Assembly (NCBI GenBank): GCA_903828255.1
Contig: CAIKLQ010000501.1
Span: 1 to 64,000, forward strand
DNA length: 64,000 bases
Origin: an uncultured Verrucomicrobiota bacterium
Lineage (GTDB): Bacteria > Verrucomicrobiota > Verrucomicrobiia > Limisphaerales > JADLHS01
Direction: 5' to 3'
Of this stretch, positions 8,542 to 18,274 are shown in pieces. The translations under genes and the position numbers were made by a program. Positions within the stretch are counted from its first letter, which is position 1. Every line of letters begins with the position of its first letter. The notes beneath the pieces are model-generated. The model did not search any database, was not told the origin of the DNA, and was given only the letters and a program-made list of their open reading frames with translations.

Positions 8542-9687
8542 ATGAAAAACAAACTCCTCCTCATTGCGGTTCTTGCAGTCGGCGTGGTTCTTGGCGGATG
8601 CGAGAAGCCCGCTACGGCGCCCAACGCCGGTGCAAAGGTCAGCACCATTGAATTTTCAGCGATTCTACCGTTGACCGGGCCATTGGCGCATTTGGGAGAA
8701 AATGAACGCATTGGCATAACTCTCGCGCTTGATGACATCAAGGAACGGGGAACCCCCCATCTTGCATTCCAGTTTGAGGATTCCCAGGGCAAGGGGCCGA
8801 CAACCGTGACCGTTGCCCGCAAGCAGTGGGACGTGGATGGACGGCGTTTCTTCGTTGTAGCGACAACAGGTCCCGCGTTGGCGGCATTGCCCATGTTCCG
8901 GGATGCGGCGGAAGACAAGGTGGTCATCAGCCAGACCATGTATCCCGATGTCACCAAAGGCTACCCCTTTGCGTTCCGACTGTTTGCATCTTCGAGACAG
9001 GAGGCACAATTGCTTGCGAACCATGCGGCAGAAAGCAGTTACAAGCGCGCAGCCATACTTCACATTCAGAACGAGTGGGGAACTGAAAGCTCTTCGATTT
9101 TCCGCTCCACTTTTGAAGGGCGAGGCGGCGAAGTGGTCGGGAAAGAGACCTATACGTTTGCGGACAAAGATTATCGGCCGGTATTGCGCAAGCTTTTGTC
9201 CAACAATCCTGACGTAATCTTGCTCTACGCCTACCCGGATAATTTTCCGGCAATTCTCAAGCAACTTGCCGAGATCCGGCAGGACATCGCGGTGCTGGCC
9301 AACGCTGATTTCGCACTGCCAGGCGTCGCCAAGGAAGTTCCCGCCGAGTTTCTTGCAAAGACGGTCTTCCCCGCCCCGCGCTACTTTTACGACTCCAAGA
9401 ATGAACGAATCGCCCGCTTCAACCAACAGGTTCAAAAGAAGGGCCACACTCCGAACTTTGACATCGCCACGTTCTATGACATGACGATGATCTTGCAGGA
9501 AGCCGCCAGCAAAGCGGAAGATGCGACGCCAGGCGCTTTTCGCGCGGCGCTGATGAAGGTGTTTCCCTACGACGGCGTGACCGGTCACATGGAGATTTCG
9601 GCGGATCGGGAACTGGCCGTTGACCTTGCGCTTTCTCGTTGGGTCAATGGTGAGATCCAGGTTATTCCCAAAGCGAAGGCCAATTGA
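8542..9687 (+). CDS. ABC transporter substrate-binding lipoprotein (LivK-like)
   Basis: Lipobox VVLGGC; EFSAILPLTGPLAHLGENERIGITLALDDIKERG (receptor-family ligand-binding fold). Confidence 0.85.
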   Translation: MKNKLLLIAVLAVGVVLGGCEKPATAPNAGAKVSTIEFSAILPLTGPLAHLGENERIGITLALDDIKERGTPHLAFQFEDSQGKGPTTVTVARKQWDVDGRRFFVVATTGPALAALPMFRDAAEDKVVISQTMYPDVTKGYPFAFRLFASSRQEAQLLANHAAESSYKRAAILHIQNEWGTESSSIFRSTFEGRGGEVVGKETYTFADKDYRPVLRKLLSNNPDVILLYAYPDNFPAILKQLAEIRQDIAVLANADFALPGVAKEVPAEFLAKTVFPAPRYFYDSKNERIARFNQQVQKKGHTPNFDIATFYDMTMILQEAASKAEDATPGAFRAALMKVFPYDGVTGHMEISADRELAVDLALSRWVNGEIQVIPKAKAN

Positions 9688-9728
9688 CCGAAGTTCCATT
9701 CCACGCTGGCCAGTGAATTTATCCGAAG

Positions 9729-12700
9729 ATGGAAAGCACCTACGAAAACCTCTCCTTTTGGCAGACATACGCCGAGCTTTACTGGCCCGACTTGGACGTT
9801 TCGTCTTCCGTTCCCGAAGCGGAATCGCTCAGACAATTTTCGACTGGCATCGCACGGGCATTGAAGAAAAGCCAGACAGATAAGCCGCTCAAAATACTTC
9901 TCCTCGGTAGCGGTTTTGGCGGAGTCGAACTGCCGGTGCTCTATCACCTCAAGAAGGCACACAACCAGTCACTTTGCTGTGTTTTCATTGATCGGGCCAA
10001 GTCTCCGCTGCAGCTTGCCGGACACATTCTTAACAAAGGATTCGATGGCCTGCCACGCGATGCAAATCAGCTCGCGGGTAGGATTGGCGAATTTAAGAAG
10101 GCTGCTCCTGACGCACAGGATTTTATCAACGACGCATCAAACTGGAAGGATGTTCCTGATCCACATCAAGAGATCAAATGTTTGACGCCACCGGGAGGAG
10201 ATGCCTTCTATTTTTTCAGAGACGATTTGAACTGGGAGCCAAATACATTCCCTCAAACCCCGTCTGCTTGGCTAAAGCGGATGGATGATTGGTTTGACCA
10301 ACGTCAGCAATTCGATCTGATCTTCGCTGCTTTCTCCTTCTTCCATATTGATTGGTGGCGATGCGTCGCAATGGATGCCCTGTCTCGTCTCAATCCCAAC
10401 GGGCTGTTTCTCCATGCCAAGGTTGAAGGTGATGAGGGCCTATTTGAGGGGCGTATTGGGTGTTCTGGTTCAAAGAATAGCATTGCCAAAAGGGTATTTC
10501 TCGAAGGGTTCTTTTCCCATCCGGAAATCGTCGAAGAGTTTGCAAAATCACCGCGAGCCAACAGCGCGTCGCAACCTCTCGCGATTGAATCGCTCTTGGC
10601 GAAACTCCAAGATTTCGGATTGTGTGAGACTTCCGACATGGTCGGCTCTGCTGGATACACTGTGCGCCCTCACGTTGGTCTCCACACCTATCGGCGGCTA
10701 CTGCACACAAGGGGTTTCAGCACTTTCAGGAACATTGCCAAGCAACTCGACGAAGGGCAGCCCGGCAAATATGACGCAATCTGTGAGGAAGTGCTTTCAA
10801 AAGCAGAGGGAGAGTCGAAGTTGGACGTTCTTCAAATACATTTCCATTGGACAATCTGCCAACTTCAGCATCCAACGCTGCTGCAAGTCTTCCCGTTGAA
10901 GCATCGCTTCCTAAGAGCACCGAAGCCACAGTATGAGCAATCGCATGCTGGCGTGCTCCATGATTCTTACGTTACAGCTTACGAGCTTTCCAACCCGCTG
11001 CGTCTTCACAAGCGGATAGACGATGAGATCCGGCTCGCGAAGACGCTTGGGCGACGTCTTAACGTGCAAGGTCTCTTGCACGATCAGTGCCTCGCATTCG
11101 AGTTGGGTCTTTGGCCGAAACAGGGGCGAACATCTTGGAGCTATGCGGGTAACGCCCTGCGCCACGATGCCCAGATTGTTGGTAGAACATTGGAAGAAGT
11201 TGCGACGTATTTAGCGCTGTTGGATCGGCGTTCGGAAGTAATGCATCGCAATTTCAGCAACACCAAGGCTCTACTTGAAGCGATACTTCCAATCTTCAAT
11301 AAGGCGCCGGTGCTCATTTACGATCTGGAGCAGGCGGATTATTCCTTGCGCCATACCACGCGGTTGGACTATGAGGAATTCCGATTCAACATCCCTCGCT
11401 TGGGACTCGCTGAGCAACAAGCGTGGCGAATAGAGCTCGCTCACATTCGGTCTTGGCTTCAAACAACCGTCTTTGCCCAGGCCAAGGACGAGTCGAGTGC
11501 GGAACCCGACGATCCTCCAGATGTTCTCACCTCGTCCAGACTTGCAGGTGATGCGGCGAATACCTGCGCTGGCGGAGCGCTCAAACGGTTGTTTGGTTTG
11601 ATTGCAGATTCCCCAGAACGCTTGGAAAGCATCTGTTCACGACTGGCAGCATCGTTCTCCGCATCATCGGACTTACCAGAGCAAACCAAACGACAAATTG
11701 TAGATGCACTGACTCCACCGATGGCTTTTACCCTCCGATGCTTAAAGCTGATGAGCGAAGCCAAGCAGATTGTGTTTTATCCTGCTCGTTACGAACTGGA
11801 GCAAGGGGGATTCGGCAAGGACGTGATCATCTGCGTGTATTCCCGCTGTCTTTCGGAAAAGGAAGTCACGGCAGAATTTCACAAATTTGACCAGTTCTTT
11901 GATGAGATCAAAATGCATCGCTTGGAGTTGAGCAGCCGATCCGGAGGGGTTGAGGAAACCATCCAAGCGTTTAGTCATGAGATCGCCCATCAGACATCGC
12001 GGCTTTTCGGCACACGTTGGCAAGAACTAGGAAAGGTGTTTGATCTAAATAGGGATGAATCTACGGGTTCGCGGAAGGGAGTTAACGATTGGCCAAAAAG
12101 CGCGGGAAGTCTAACCGTAGCCCCCAAAGACGTAGCATGCGTCTCCAAGTGGTTGGTGTGCCCCACCCCCAATATTCTCCACTCTGCCAAGAGCTTGCTT
12201 TACTTGTGGAGCGGCTCCCCAAGCTGGGCTGCTGAATTGAATCTTAAAAAAGATGATGATGCGAAGACAATCGTGAAGAGAGTATGGGCTGTCGCCCTCG
12301 GAGCAGCGGTCGCCGTTGATATCAAGAATCGTCCAATGCCCAAGAGCGTCAAAGCCGCGCTCGATTATGATAATTTGCAGACCTGTAAACTGATTGGCGC
12401 TTGCAGTAAACCCACGGTTACAATCCGTGGCGAGCCAAGCTTCTCATGGAAAGTTGCCGACCAAACGACGGCGAATTCGGAATTATTGTCAAAAGCACAA
12501 TCCCTTTTTGTTCGTGCGTTTGTGGCAGCTTCCTTGAATACGATTGTTCACGCGGGCGCAATGCAATCCCCAGCGATAGAGGTCTGCGTTGTATGTTCAG
12601 AAACGGAGATGGTATATTCGCTCTCAAACTCATGCACTTCTGGCGATACCAAGAATTCACACGACGATGGAACGAAAGCCGTTCTATCGCTGTGTGTCCG

Positions 12701-12830
12701 GCAAATGGGGGGCGATGTTTCCAAAGTGAAGCATTTTTGCGATACGGATGGACGGTGGGTGACTGAGTTTTCCCTCCCGCGCATTGCTGTCTTGAGAGGG
12801 CAACCGGTCCAGTGGCTTTCGTCCCTTTGA
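9729..12830 (+). CDS. large multidomain protein: Rossmann/methyltransferase-like N-terminus and GHKL histidine-kinase-like C-terminus
   Basis: N-term ILLLGSGFGGVELP...FDLIFAAFSFFHIDWW; C-term IQAFSHEIAHQTSRLF (H-box-like), NTIVHAG (N-box-like), DGTKAVLSLCVRQMGGDV (G-box-like) before DGRWVTEFSLP. Confidence 0.55.
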   Translation: MESTYENLSFWQTYAELYWPDLDVSSSVPEAESLRQFSTGIARALKKSQTDKPLKILLLGSGFGGVELPVLYHLKKAHNQSLCCVFIDRAKSPLQLAGHILNKGFDGLPRDANQLAGRIGEFKKAAPDAQDFINDASNWKDVPDPHQEIKCLTPPGGDAFYFFRDDLNWEPNTFPQTPSAWLKRMDDWFDQRQQFDLIFAAFSFFHIDWWRCVAMDALSRLNPNGLFLHAKVEGDEGLFEGRIGCSGSKNSIAKRVFLEGFFSHPEIVEEFAKSPRANSASQPLAIESLLAKLQDFGLCETSDMVGSAGYTVRPHVGLHTYRRLLHTRGFSTFRNIAKQLDEGQPGKYDAICEEVLSKAEGESKLDVLQIHFHWTICQLQHPTLLQVFPLKHRFLRAPKPQYEQSHAGVLHDSYVTAYELSNPLRLHKRIDDEIRLAKTLGRRLNVQGLLHDQCLAFELGLWPKQGRTSWSYAGNALRHDAQIVGRTLEEVATYLALLDRRSEVMHRNFSNTKALLEAILPIFNKAPVLIYDLEQADYSLRHTTRLDYEEFRFNIPRLGLAEQQAWRIELAHIRSWLQTTVFAQAKDESSAEPDDPPDVLTSSRLAGDAANTCAGGALKRLFGLIADSPERLESICSRLAASFSASSDLPEQTKRQIVDALTPPMAFTLRCLKLMSEAKQIVFYPARYELEQGGFGKDVIICVYSRCLSEKEVTAEFHKFDQFFDEIKMHRLELSSRSGGVEETIQAFSHEIAHQTSRLFGTRWQELGKVFDLNRDESTGSRKGVNDWPKSAGSLTVAPKDVACVSKWLVCPTPNILHSAKSLLYLWSGSPSWAAELNLKKDDDAKTIVKRVWAVALGAAVAVDIKNRPMPKSVKAALDYDNLQTCKLIGACSKPTVTIRGEPSFSWKVADQTTANSELLSKAQSLFVRAFVAASLNTIVHAGAMQSPAIEVCVVCSETEMVYSLSNSCTSGDTKNSHDDGTKAVLSLCVRQMGGDVSKVKHFCDTDGRWVTEFSLPRIAVLRGQPVQWLSSL

Positions 12831-12839
12831 TGCAAGATT

Positions 12840-14159
12840 ATGAAAACATGGATAATTATTGAGGACGATTCGACGATTTTGGAGATGCTCATTCGACGGG
12901 TGCGCTTATCCACCACCCATTGTCCAACTGACGATTCTGTTGTGGCCCTTTTCGCCAACAGCGATCCAACGAGTGCGTCCCATTTTCAGGAAGAGGAACT
13001 CAGCACTTTCATGTCGCAACAGAACATCAGGTTCATCCCCTGTGAAACCAGCACGAAGATTGAGGATGAGTTGAAGCTGTTGCAGGACAAACCGGCACTA
13101 ATTCTGGCCGATATGAATCTTGAGGGTATCCACAAGCACAATCACTACAAGACTCCGGGCAATGCGTTGCGCAATCTACTTTCAGGATGGGTGCAGGGCG
13201 AAAAGGACTGCGTCTTTTGCCTCTATAGCAGCCACTCAGCAAAGGACGAGGTGGTTAAGATTGTCGGGGGGAAAAGTATTCGCGCTAAGGCAATTGGTTG
13301 GTTTGATGTCTCGGAAGACAACGCGAAGCAGGCCGATAGCCTTATCAATGAAGCCGGCAGGCACTGGCAAAGGTGTCACGAGAACCCTCTGAAAGGGGTG
13401 TGGGATGACATTCGCACGAAGGATTGGTTTGCAAACAAAGATGGTCCTGTTCCCCACGAATGGACCGACATCCAGTTGACTGAATATCGTTCCGCAATCG
13501 AATCTGTGTTCGGCTTGTCATTTCCCGACGAATGGTATGCGCACGCTCAACTTAATGGATTCCACGAATCGCTTAAGGCAATGTGCGGTGCGTATTTTTA
13601 TGGTCGCATACATACTCCAAGCACGGCAATACCTGCCCGATACACATTCCGTTTAGGTAGCATTGTGCTCATTGCCGCATTGGCACACGCAAATTGTAAA
13701 AGTAAGGAACACCAGCCGCAGGAAACGCCTTTCCGAAGCTTTACTTGGAACACGCTCTGCTCCAGTGCCAAATTCACCCTTTCAACATCCCCCGAGCGCG
13801 TTCGCCTACAAGGGCAAGCGATCTATGAATTCTTTATACAGATCTTCAAAGTGGACAAGCACAATGGTCAGTTAAGGGGCGTCGAACTTCTTCCGAACGG
13901 CAGAACTGTGAAGCTCGTGTTGTCCTGGGACACAAAGAACCTCCACACCGTGATTTATGAGGAATTGCAGACCAAGTCTGGAGAATTGCATCGCGATGGC
14001 CATCCGATCGAGCCAGGATCGTGGATTCATTACTGTGATGGAACCCCTGGGACGGCTCGCTCTGCGTATGCGAAAGCACATATTGCGATGGCCTTTGAGC
14101 CGGGAAAACTTTTCGGTTGCGCTGACAATGTTCTTATCTCATCCCTTTGCGAATTATGA
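12840..14159 (+). CDS. receiver-domain protein with uncharacterised C-terminal domain
   Basis: IIEDDS acidic pair, phospho-site strand ALILADMNLEG, then FCLYSSHS; C-term ~250 aa unassigned. Confidence 0.6.
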   Translation: MKTWIIIEDDSTILEMLIRRVRLSTTHCPTDDSVVALFANSDPTSASHFQEEELSTFMSQQNIRFIPCETSTKIEDELKLLQDKPALILADMNLEGIHKHNHYKTPGNALRNLLSGWVQGEKDCVFCLYSSHSAKDEVVKIVGGKSIRAKAIGWFDVSEDNAKQADSLINEAGRHWQRCHENPLKGVWDDIRTKDWFANKDGPVPHEWTDIQLTEYRSAIESVFGLSFPDEWYAHAQLNGFHESLKAMCGAYFYGRIHTPSTAIPARYTFRLGSIVLIAALAHANCKSKEHQPQETPFRSFTWNTLCSSAKFTLSTSPERVRLQGQAIYEFFIQIFKVDKHNGQLRGVELLPNGRTVKLVLSWDTKNLHTVIYEELQTKSGELHRDGHPIEPGSWIHYCDGTPGTARSAYAKAHIAMAFEPGKLFGCADNVLISSLCEL

Positions 14160-14920
14160 ATAAAATGGAAAATGCGATCGCCCTTGTGGTGCTGCTCGAC
14201 CCCGAGGACGATCGAGCAATAAGCTGGGCTCGCCTCTTAACAAACGTGTTTTCCGACGTCTTCGTGGTGCATGGAGTTAATTCGTGGGGCAGACTTGATG
14301 TTGTTCGAGATGAAATCAAAACACTGTTAAATAGCGAGCGACCGTCACCTTTAGAAGTGTCCGCGGTGTTTACTCACCGCAACGACGACAAGAAGGACGT
14401 CGCGAGAATCCTGGATACAATTCAAGGAGAGTATTACCGCTTTGTTTTTAGTGGACCGGGAGTTCCAGAGGGCGATTCAGCAGGCATACCAATTGTGCGG
14501 AATACCGATCCGTGGTCTCTTTCAGACCAAGATGCAAAGGAAATACATGAATTCGTTATCGGCATCCGCCAAGACCTGCCATCCTGTTGCAAGCGGGAAT
14601 CGTTTTCCTTTCTCGTCGCCCTCGCCATTTTGTGTCAAGGCTACCTAGCTGCAAGAGGTAGATTCGATCTTCTCGGCGTGAATGCCGAAAAGGCAGCCGA
14701 GTATCGGACTCCCCCTGCTGAAGCGGTTGCGAGAGTTCTCGACCGAAAGTGGTGGCTGGCCCCATTTCAAGGATTCGATCTCACAAGCGAAATCCGCAAG
14801 GAATGTAACGAGCAAAGCCTTCCTTCAGAAATCGCACGGCTTGTTGACAACTTTGGCAATGGTGATGACCAATGTGTTAGCGCAGCCTTGCGGAAAATTG
14901 ATGTGATTCTGAATCAATAG
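14147..14920 (+). CDS. uncharacterised protein, 257 aa (or 256 aa from an internal ATG)
   Basis: Overlaps the stop of the upstream gene; same operon; motif LCQGYLAARG resembles the next gene's N-terminal region (LGRGYLASKG). Confidence 0.7.
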   Translation: MRIMNKMENAIALVVLLDPEDDRAISWARLLTNVFSDVFVVHGVNSWGRLDVVRDEIKTLLNSERPSPLEVSAVFTHRNDDKKDVARILDTIQGEYYRFVFSGPGVPEGDSAGIPIVRNTDPWSLSDQDAKEIHEFVIGIRQDLPSCCKRESFSFLVALAILCQGYLAARGRFDLLGVNAEKAAEYRTPPAEAVARVLDRKWWLAPFQGFDLTSEIRKECNEQSLPSEIARLVDNFGNGDDQCVSAALRKIDVILNQ

Positions 14921-14928
14921 GCGACCGC

Positions 14929-17745
14929 ATGAATACCCCTGCCTCCAAAGCTTTGACTCAGGTGCTAGAGCTATTAAGCGCAGGTGTTGAAGCAACTTCC
15001 GCCTTCATCATTTCCGCAAGCGCTTCTTCACAACTACTGTGGAATCTCCCAAAGGCGGCAAATGCGCAGCGCATAATCGTCATTTGGGATGCCTCCTTAA
15101 ACTCGGCAAATGCCGCAACTACCAATCTCTCTGCGCATCTGAACCCTCTGACGGCGTCGCTCTGCGCACTAAAGGAACAAAGTGATTTAAGAATTGCAAT
15201 TCTCGACCCTAAGCCCAAGCAGCATCGAGTCGAGGGCGGGTTATATCGGACTGTGGAGTCCATCCGCCAAGACAGGATGCCGCAGCTCTATTTGGCTTCG
15301 TTGCTGGATTTCGGAGGCTATCTTCTAGATCAGTTTTGCGGGAACAATGAAAGAGTTTTAAGGAAGGCAGACGAAAAGCGGACGGAAATCCTCGAAGTGC
15401 TACAGTGTCAGATTAGAGATGCCCTGATACGAGAGAGTGGTGAAAACGACCGGCACGCAATTCAGAACATCATTGGTCCGATGGTGCTACTTGGACGCGG
15501 TTACCTCGCCAGCAAGGGCGTCGCAGAACACGCCTTGCTTCGGGTTTTTGAGGCGACTGGTTTGTTGCCAAAGGGGCTAGCTGACGGATCCCAATCAATC
15601 GGCAAAATTAATGAGGAATCGTGGGGTAAGCAACCGTTACGCCTTTTGCTGGTTGATGACCAAGCCGATTGCGGCTGGACAGATTGGGTGCGCGCGAATC
15701 TGCCGGCCTCCAATCCGGGCCTTGTCAGCTTGGAGTCGGTTGACGTGCTTGCTTCGCCAGATGCCCTGCTCGACCGTCTGCTGGTCGAATGGAGGCTAAT
15801 GGGTGACTCGAAGGACAGGAGACTTGCGCTTCAGTTGGCAGCCAGCGGCAAAGAAACATCGAGCCGCCAGCCTGTTCTTCTGCTGGATTTGCGTCTCCAC
15901 TCCATGCGGAGCGCGGAAAGCGAAGCCGACTTCATCAAGAAGCTTCTCCCGCTTTGCGAACGTTTCAAATCCGACGGAAAGGCAGCGCAATTCGCCTGGC
16001 CCGGCTTTTCAGCGCAGGAAATTCAGAGCGTTCAGCAGTGGTGTGAGCATCCCAAACGAGAAACGCCCGATCATTTGGTCGCGTTGAGCTTGCTTCCACG
16101 GCTGATTGCGCTGATGGACATGTCCCTGCCCATCATCATTTTCTCGTCCACCGGGCAGCGTTCGCTGATTGAGAAGTTCAAGCCTTACGGGAATATCATT
16201 ACGGACTTTGAGAAGCCGAGGTTTTTCGGACGCGACGCAAGGAACGTCATTGCTGAAACACATGCGAAGTTTGCAGCCAGCGTCGAACGGGCGGTTAAAT
16301 TGGCTGTTACACGACGTTTATCCCAGCAGATGACGCTCAATGTCGGCATGGCTGACGCGGCGCTGGTAGGCTGTGCATTAAAGAATGCGGGAAGCAATTC
16401 TGAATGGAGTGCCGTCTTGTATATTGACGAATCAGGTTCTGCGCGTGAATTGACGTTGGGAGGAATACTGCTGCTCCTCCCCCGGGGGATCAGTGAAAGT
16501 GAGGTTGACAAAGCGCTCCGAGCGACTCTTGAGCAGCCGAGCAGTCAGGGCGCTCCGGCTGTCGGCCCTTCTCGCTCCAAGGGATGGTGTCATAAGCCAG
16601 GCAACCTCGAATTGCTTCTTCAGCAGATAAAAAGGCGTTTTCCAACAGTCCACATTTGCTTCGTCAGCTTAAGTGCGGGAGCAGATCGAATCTTCGATGA
16701 TTTTGCGAAACACGATGAGCTTCATGATGAGCGGGTGGCGGACAATCTGTGGCGCGAGATTTTTCGCCGGTTGGTGGAACTGTCAGTCTATGCGATCCCA
16801 AGTTGTCTTGTCGAAAATGGCGCTTGCTTGAAATCCTTTTCCATTCGCGCTCCCACGCGGGTGTTGCCCGCTTCCAGCATTGGCAAAGATTCTTGGAAAC
16901 AGCGCGCGCTATTCAATCGGTGGGGAATTGATGTCACTTTGGTTGGACCAGACGCGAGTTTATGGGAGGCCGTTTCTGCAATCGAAGCATTGCCCCCTCC
17001 CAAGCAGTTCAAAGCCAGTCGTTGGAGTTGGCTGGTTAAGTTGCTTCACCAGCTCAAGCCGAGGAAGCAACCCGATTTGATGATTCGATATTTCAGCTTT
17101 GACAGTCCGCGCCCGGTGGTTGAGGAGGTCATGCGTCTGTATCGTAATATCGAGAGCCCCCCCTTGGCCGAGATTGTAAGGGGATTCTTGCTGAACTGCC
17201 ACGGACGGCCAGCCGCCGCACACATACCGATTCTACATTTTGCGGTTGATGGATTCTTGTATCAGCAGAATTTCAGGAACGTGAACCCTTTGATACGCGT
17301 CACTGGATACTATGGCAGAAACCTGGAATTGTTACTTGAATCCAATCGCTGCACGGCGAACGGGGATCGTATCGGCGCGATTCTGAGCGCATCGGCAGCG
17401 GAGTTTCACTCTGGCGATCAAATACAGGCGTTATTGTGGAAACGCATAGGGATGACGCTCAACGCGATTGATGGCCCAGACTTTTTGCGTTTCTCATACC
17501 TTGCGAACGCTGAAACGGCGATGAGTGATGACCAGGCGGTCTCGTGGCAAGGCAAAGTCATCAAAAAGGCGGGCTCGGTTGGCGGCGGGACATCTACGGG
17601 TTATTGGGGGGTAATCGAAGACCAGCGAGGAAAGCAGGTTTTCGCACCAACATGCCCTGCTGATGTTGGCGATGCTGTCACGTTCAGGCCGATGCGCGAC
17701 AAATGCCCCGGGGAGATAATCGCCGCCGACGTGAAGAAGATTTGA
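14929..17745 (+). CDS. receiver - DUF3800-like - cold-shock/OB-like multidomain protein
   Basis: Receiver: LRLLLVDDQAD, VLLLDLRL, PIIIFSS, DFEKP. DUF3800-like: AVLYIDESGS...PILHFAVDGFLY. C-term WQGKVIKKAG...GYWGVIEDQRGKQVFAP...GDAVTFRPM. Confidence 0.55.
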   Translation: MNTPASKALTQVLELLSAGVEATSAFIISASASSQLLWNLPKAANAQRIIVIWDASLNSANAATTNLSAHLNPLTASLCALKEQSDLRIAILDPKPKQHRVEGGLYRTVESIRQDRMPQLYLASLLDFGGYLLDQFCGNNERVLRKADEKRTEILEVLQCQIRDALIRESGENDRHAIQNIIGPMVLLGRGYLASKGVAEHALLRVFEATGLLPKGLADGSQSIGKINEESWGKQPLRLLLVDDQADCGWTDWVRANLPASNPGLVSLESVDVLASPDALLDRLLVEWRLMGDSKDRRLALQLAASGKETSSRQPVLLLDLRLHSMRSAESEADFIKKLLPLCERFKSDGKAAQFAWPGFSAQEIQSVQQWCEHPKRETPDHLVALSLLPRLIALMDMSLPIIIFSSTGQRSLIEKFKPYGNIITDFEKPRFFGRDARNVIAETHAKFAASVERAVKLAVTRRLSQQMTLNVGMADAALVGCALKNAGSNSEWSAVLYIDESGSARELTLGGILLLLPRGISESEVDKALRATLEQPSSQGAPAVGPSRSKGWCHKPGNLELLLQQIKRRFPTVHICFVSLSAGADRIFDDFAKHDELHDERVADNLWREIFRRLVELSVYAIPSCLVENGACLKSFSIRAPTRVLPASSIGKDSWKQRALFNRWGIDVTLVGPDASLWEAVSAIEALPPPKQFKASRWSWLVKLLHQLKPRKQPDLMIRYFSFDSPRPVVEEVMRLYRNIESPPLAEIVRGFLLNCHGRPAAAHIPILHFAVDGFLYQQNFRNVNPLIRVTGYYGRNLELLLESNRCTANGDRIGAILSASAAEFHSGDQIQALLWKRIGMTLNAIDGPDFLRFSYLANAETAMSDDQAVSWQGKVIKKAGSVGGGTSTGYWGVIEDQRGKQVFAPTCPADVGDAVTFRPMRDKCPGEIIAADVKKI

Positions 17746-17749
17746 TCCC

Positions 17750-18274
17750 ATGCTCAACGAATGGCAGGAACGACGCAGCGAGTTCAATCACGACTGGTTG
17801 AAGAACCAGTTCTTGAACCGCCTGAACGCTTTTCTTGAGCGGTTGCGAAGCGATAATCCCGACGCGGAAAAATTGTCAAGATTCGTCCGGGAGCATCTGC
17901 CGGAATGGAGTGCGCATGAATCGGAAGCGCGCTGGCTGATTGACTCTGTGGAGAGTGAACTGTCTCCCAAGCGTTTTTTTGACCAGCCGCCATTGAACCG
18001 TTGCGACTCCAAAACCAAGGAATGGTTGCCAACGGTTGTTCATGAACTTTGGTTGAATCGGTATCCGGTTCACGAGTTGCGCGAAAAGGCCGCCGGGAAC
18101 CTGGCACAAGTGAACGTGCAATATGCGAAGCTCTCGTCAGCCTTGAAAAATTCGACTTCGGTAAGGGGCGGCGGTTTGGTAGCATTGGAGCACGAGTTTT
18201 CCAAGTTGAGCCGCTTGTGCGTCGAACTGCATGACACATTCAGCGCGTTCGACGTGAAAATCAGAAGATTATGA
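17750..18274 (+). CDS. uncharacterised helical protein
   Basis: 174-aa ORF with 4-nt stop/start overlap with the next gene; no recognised family. Confidence 0.6.
   Translation: MLNEWQERRSEFNHDWLKNQFLNRLNAFLERLRSDNPDAEKLSRFVREHLPEWSAHESEARWLIDSVESELSPKRFFDQPPLNRCDSKTKEWLPTVVHELWLNRYPVHELREKAAGNLAQVNVQYAKLSSALKNSTSVRGGGLVALEHEFSKLSRLCVELHDTFSAFDVKIRRL

Noticed and set aside
8665-9768. 367-aa minus-strand ORF
   Set aside because: Antisense to the convincing LivK-like lipoprotein gene.
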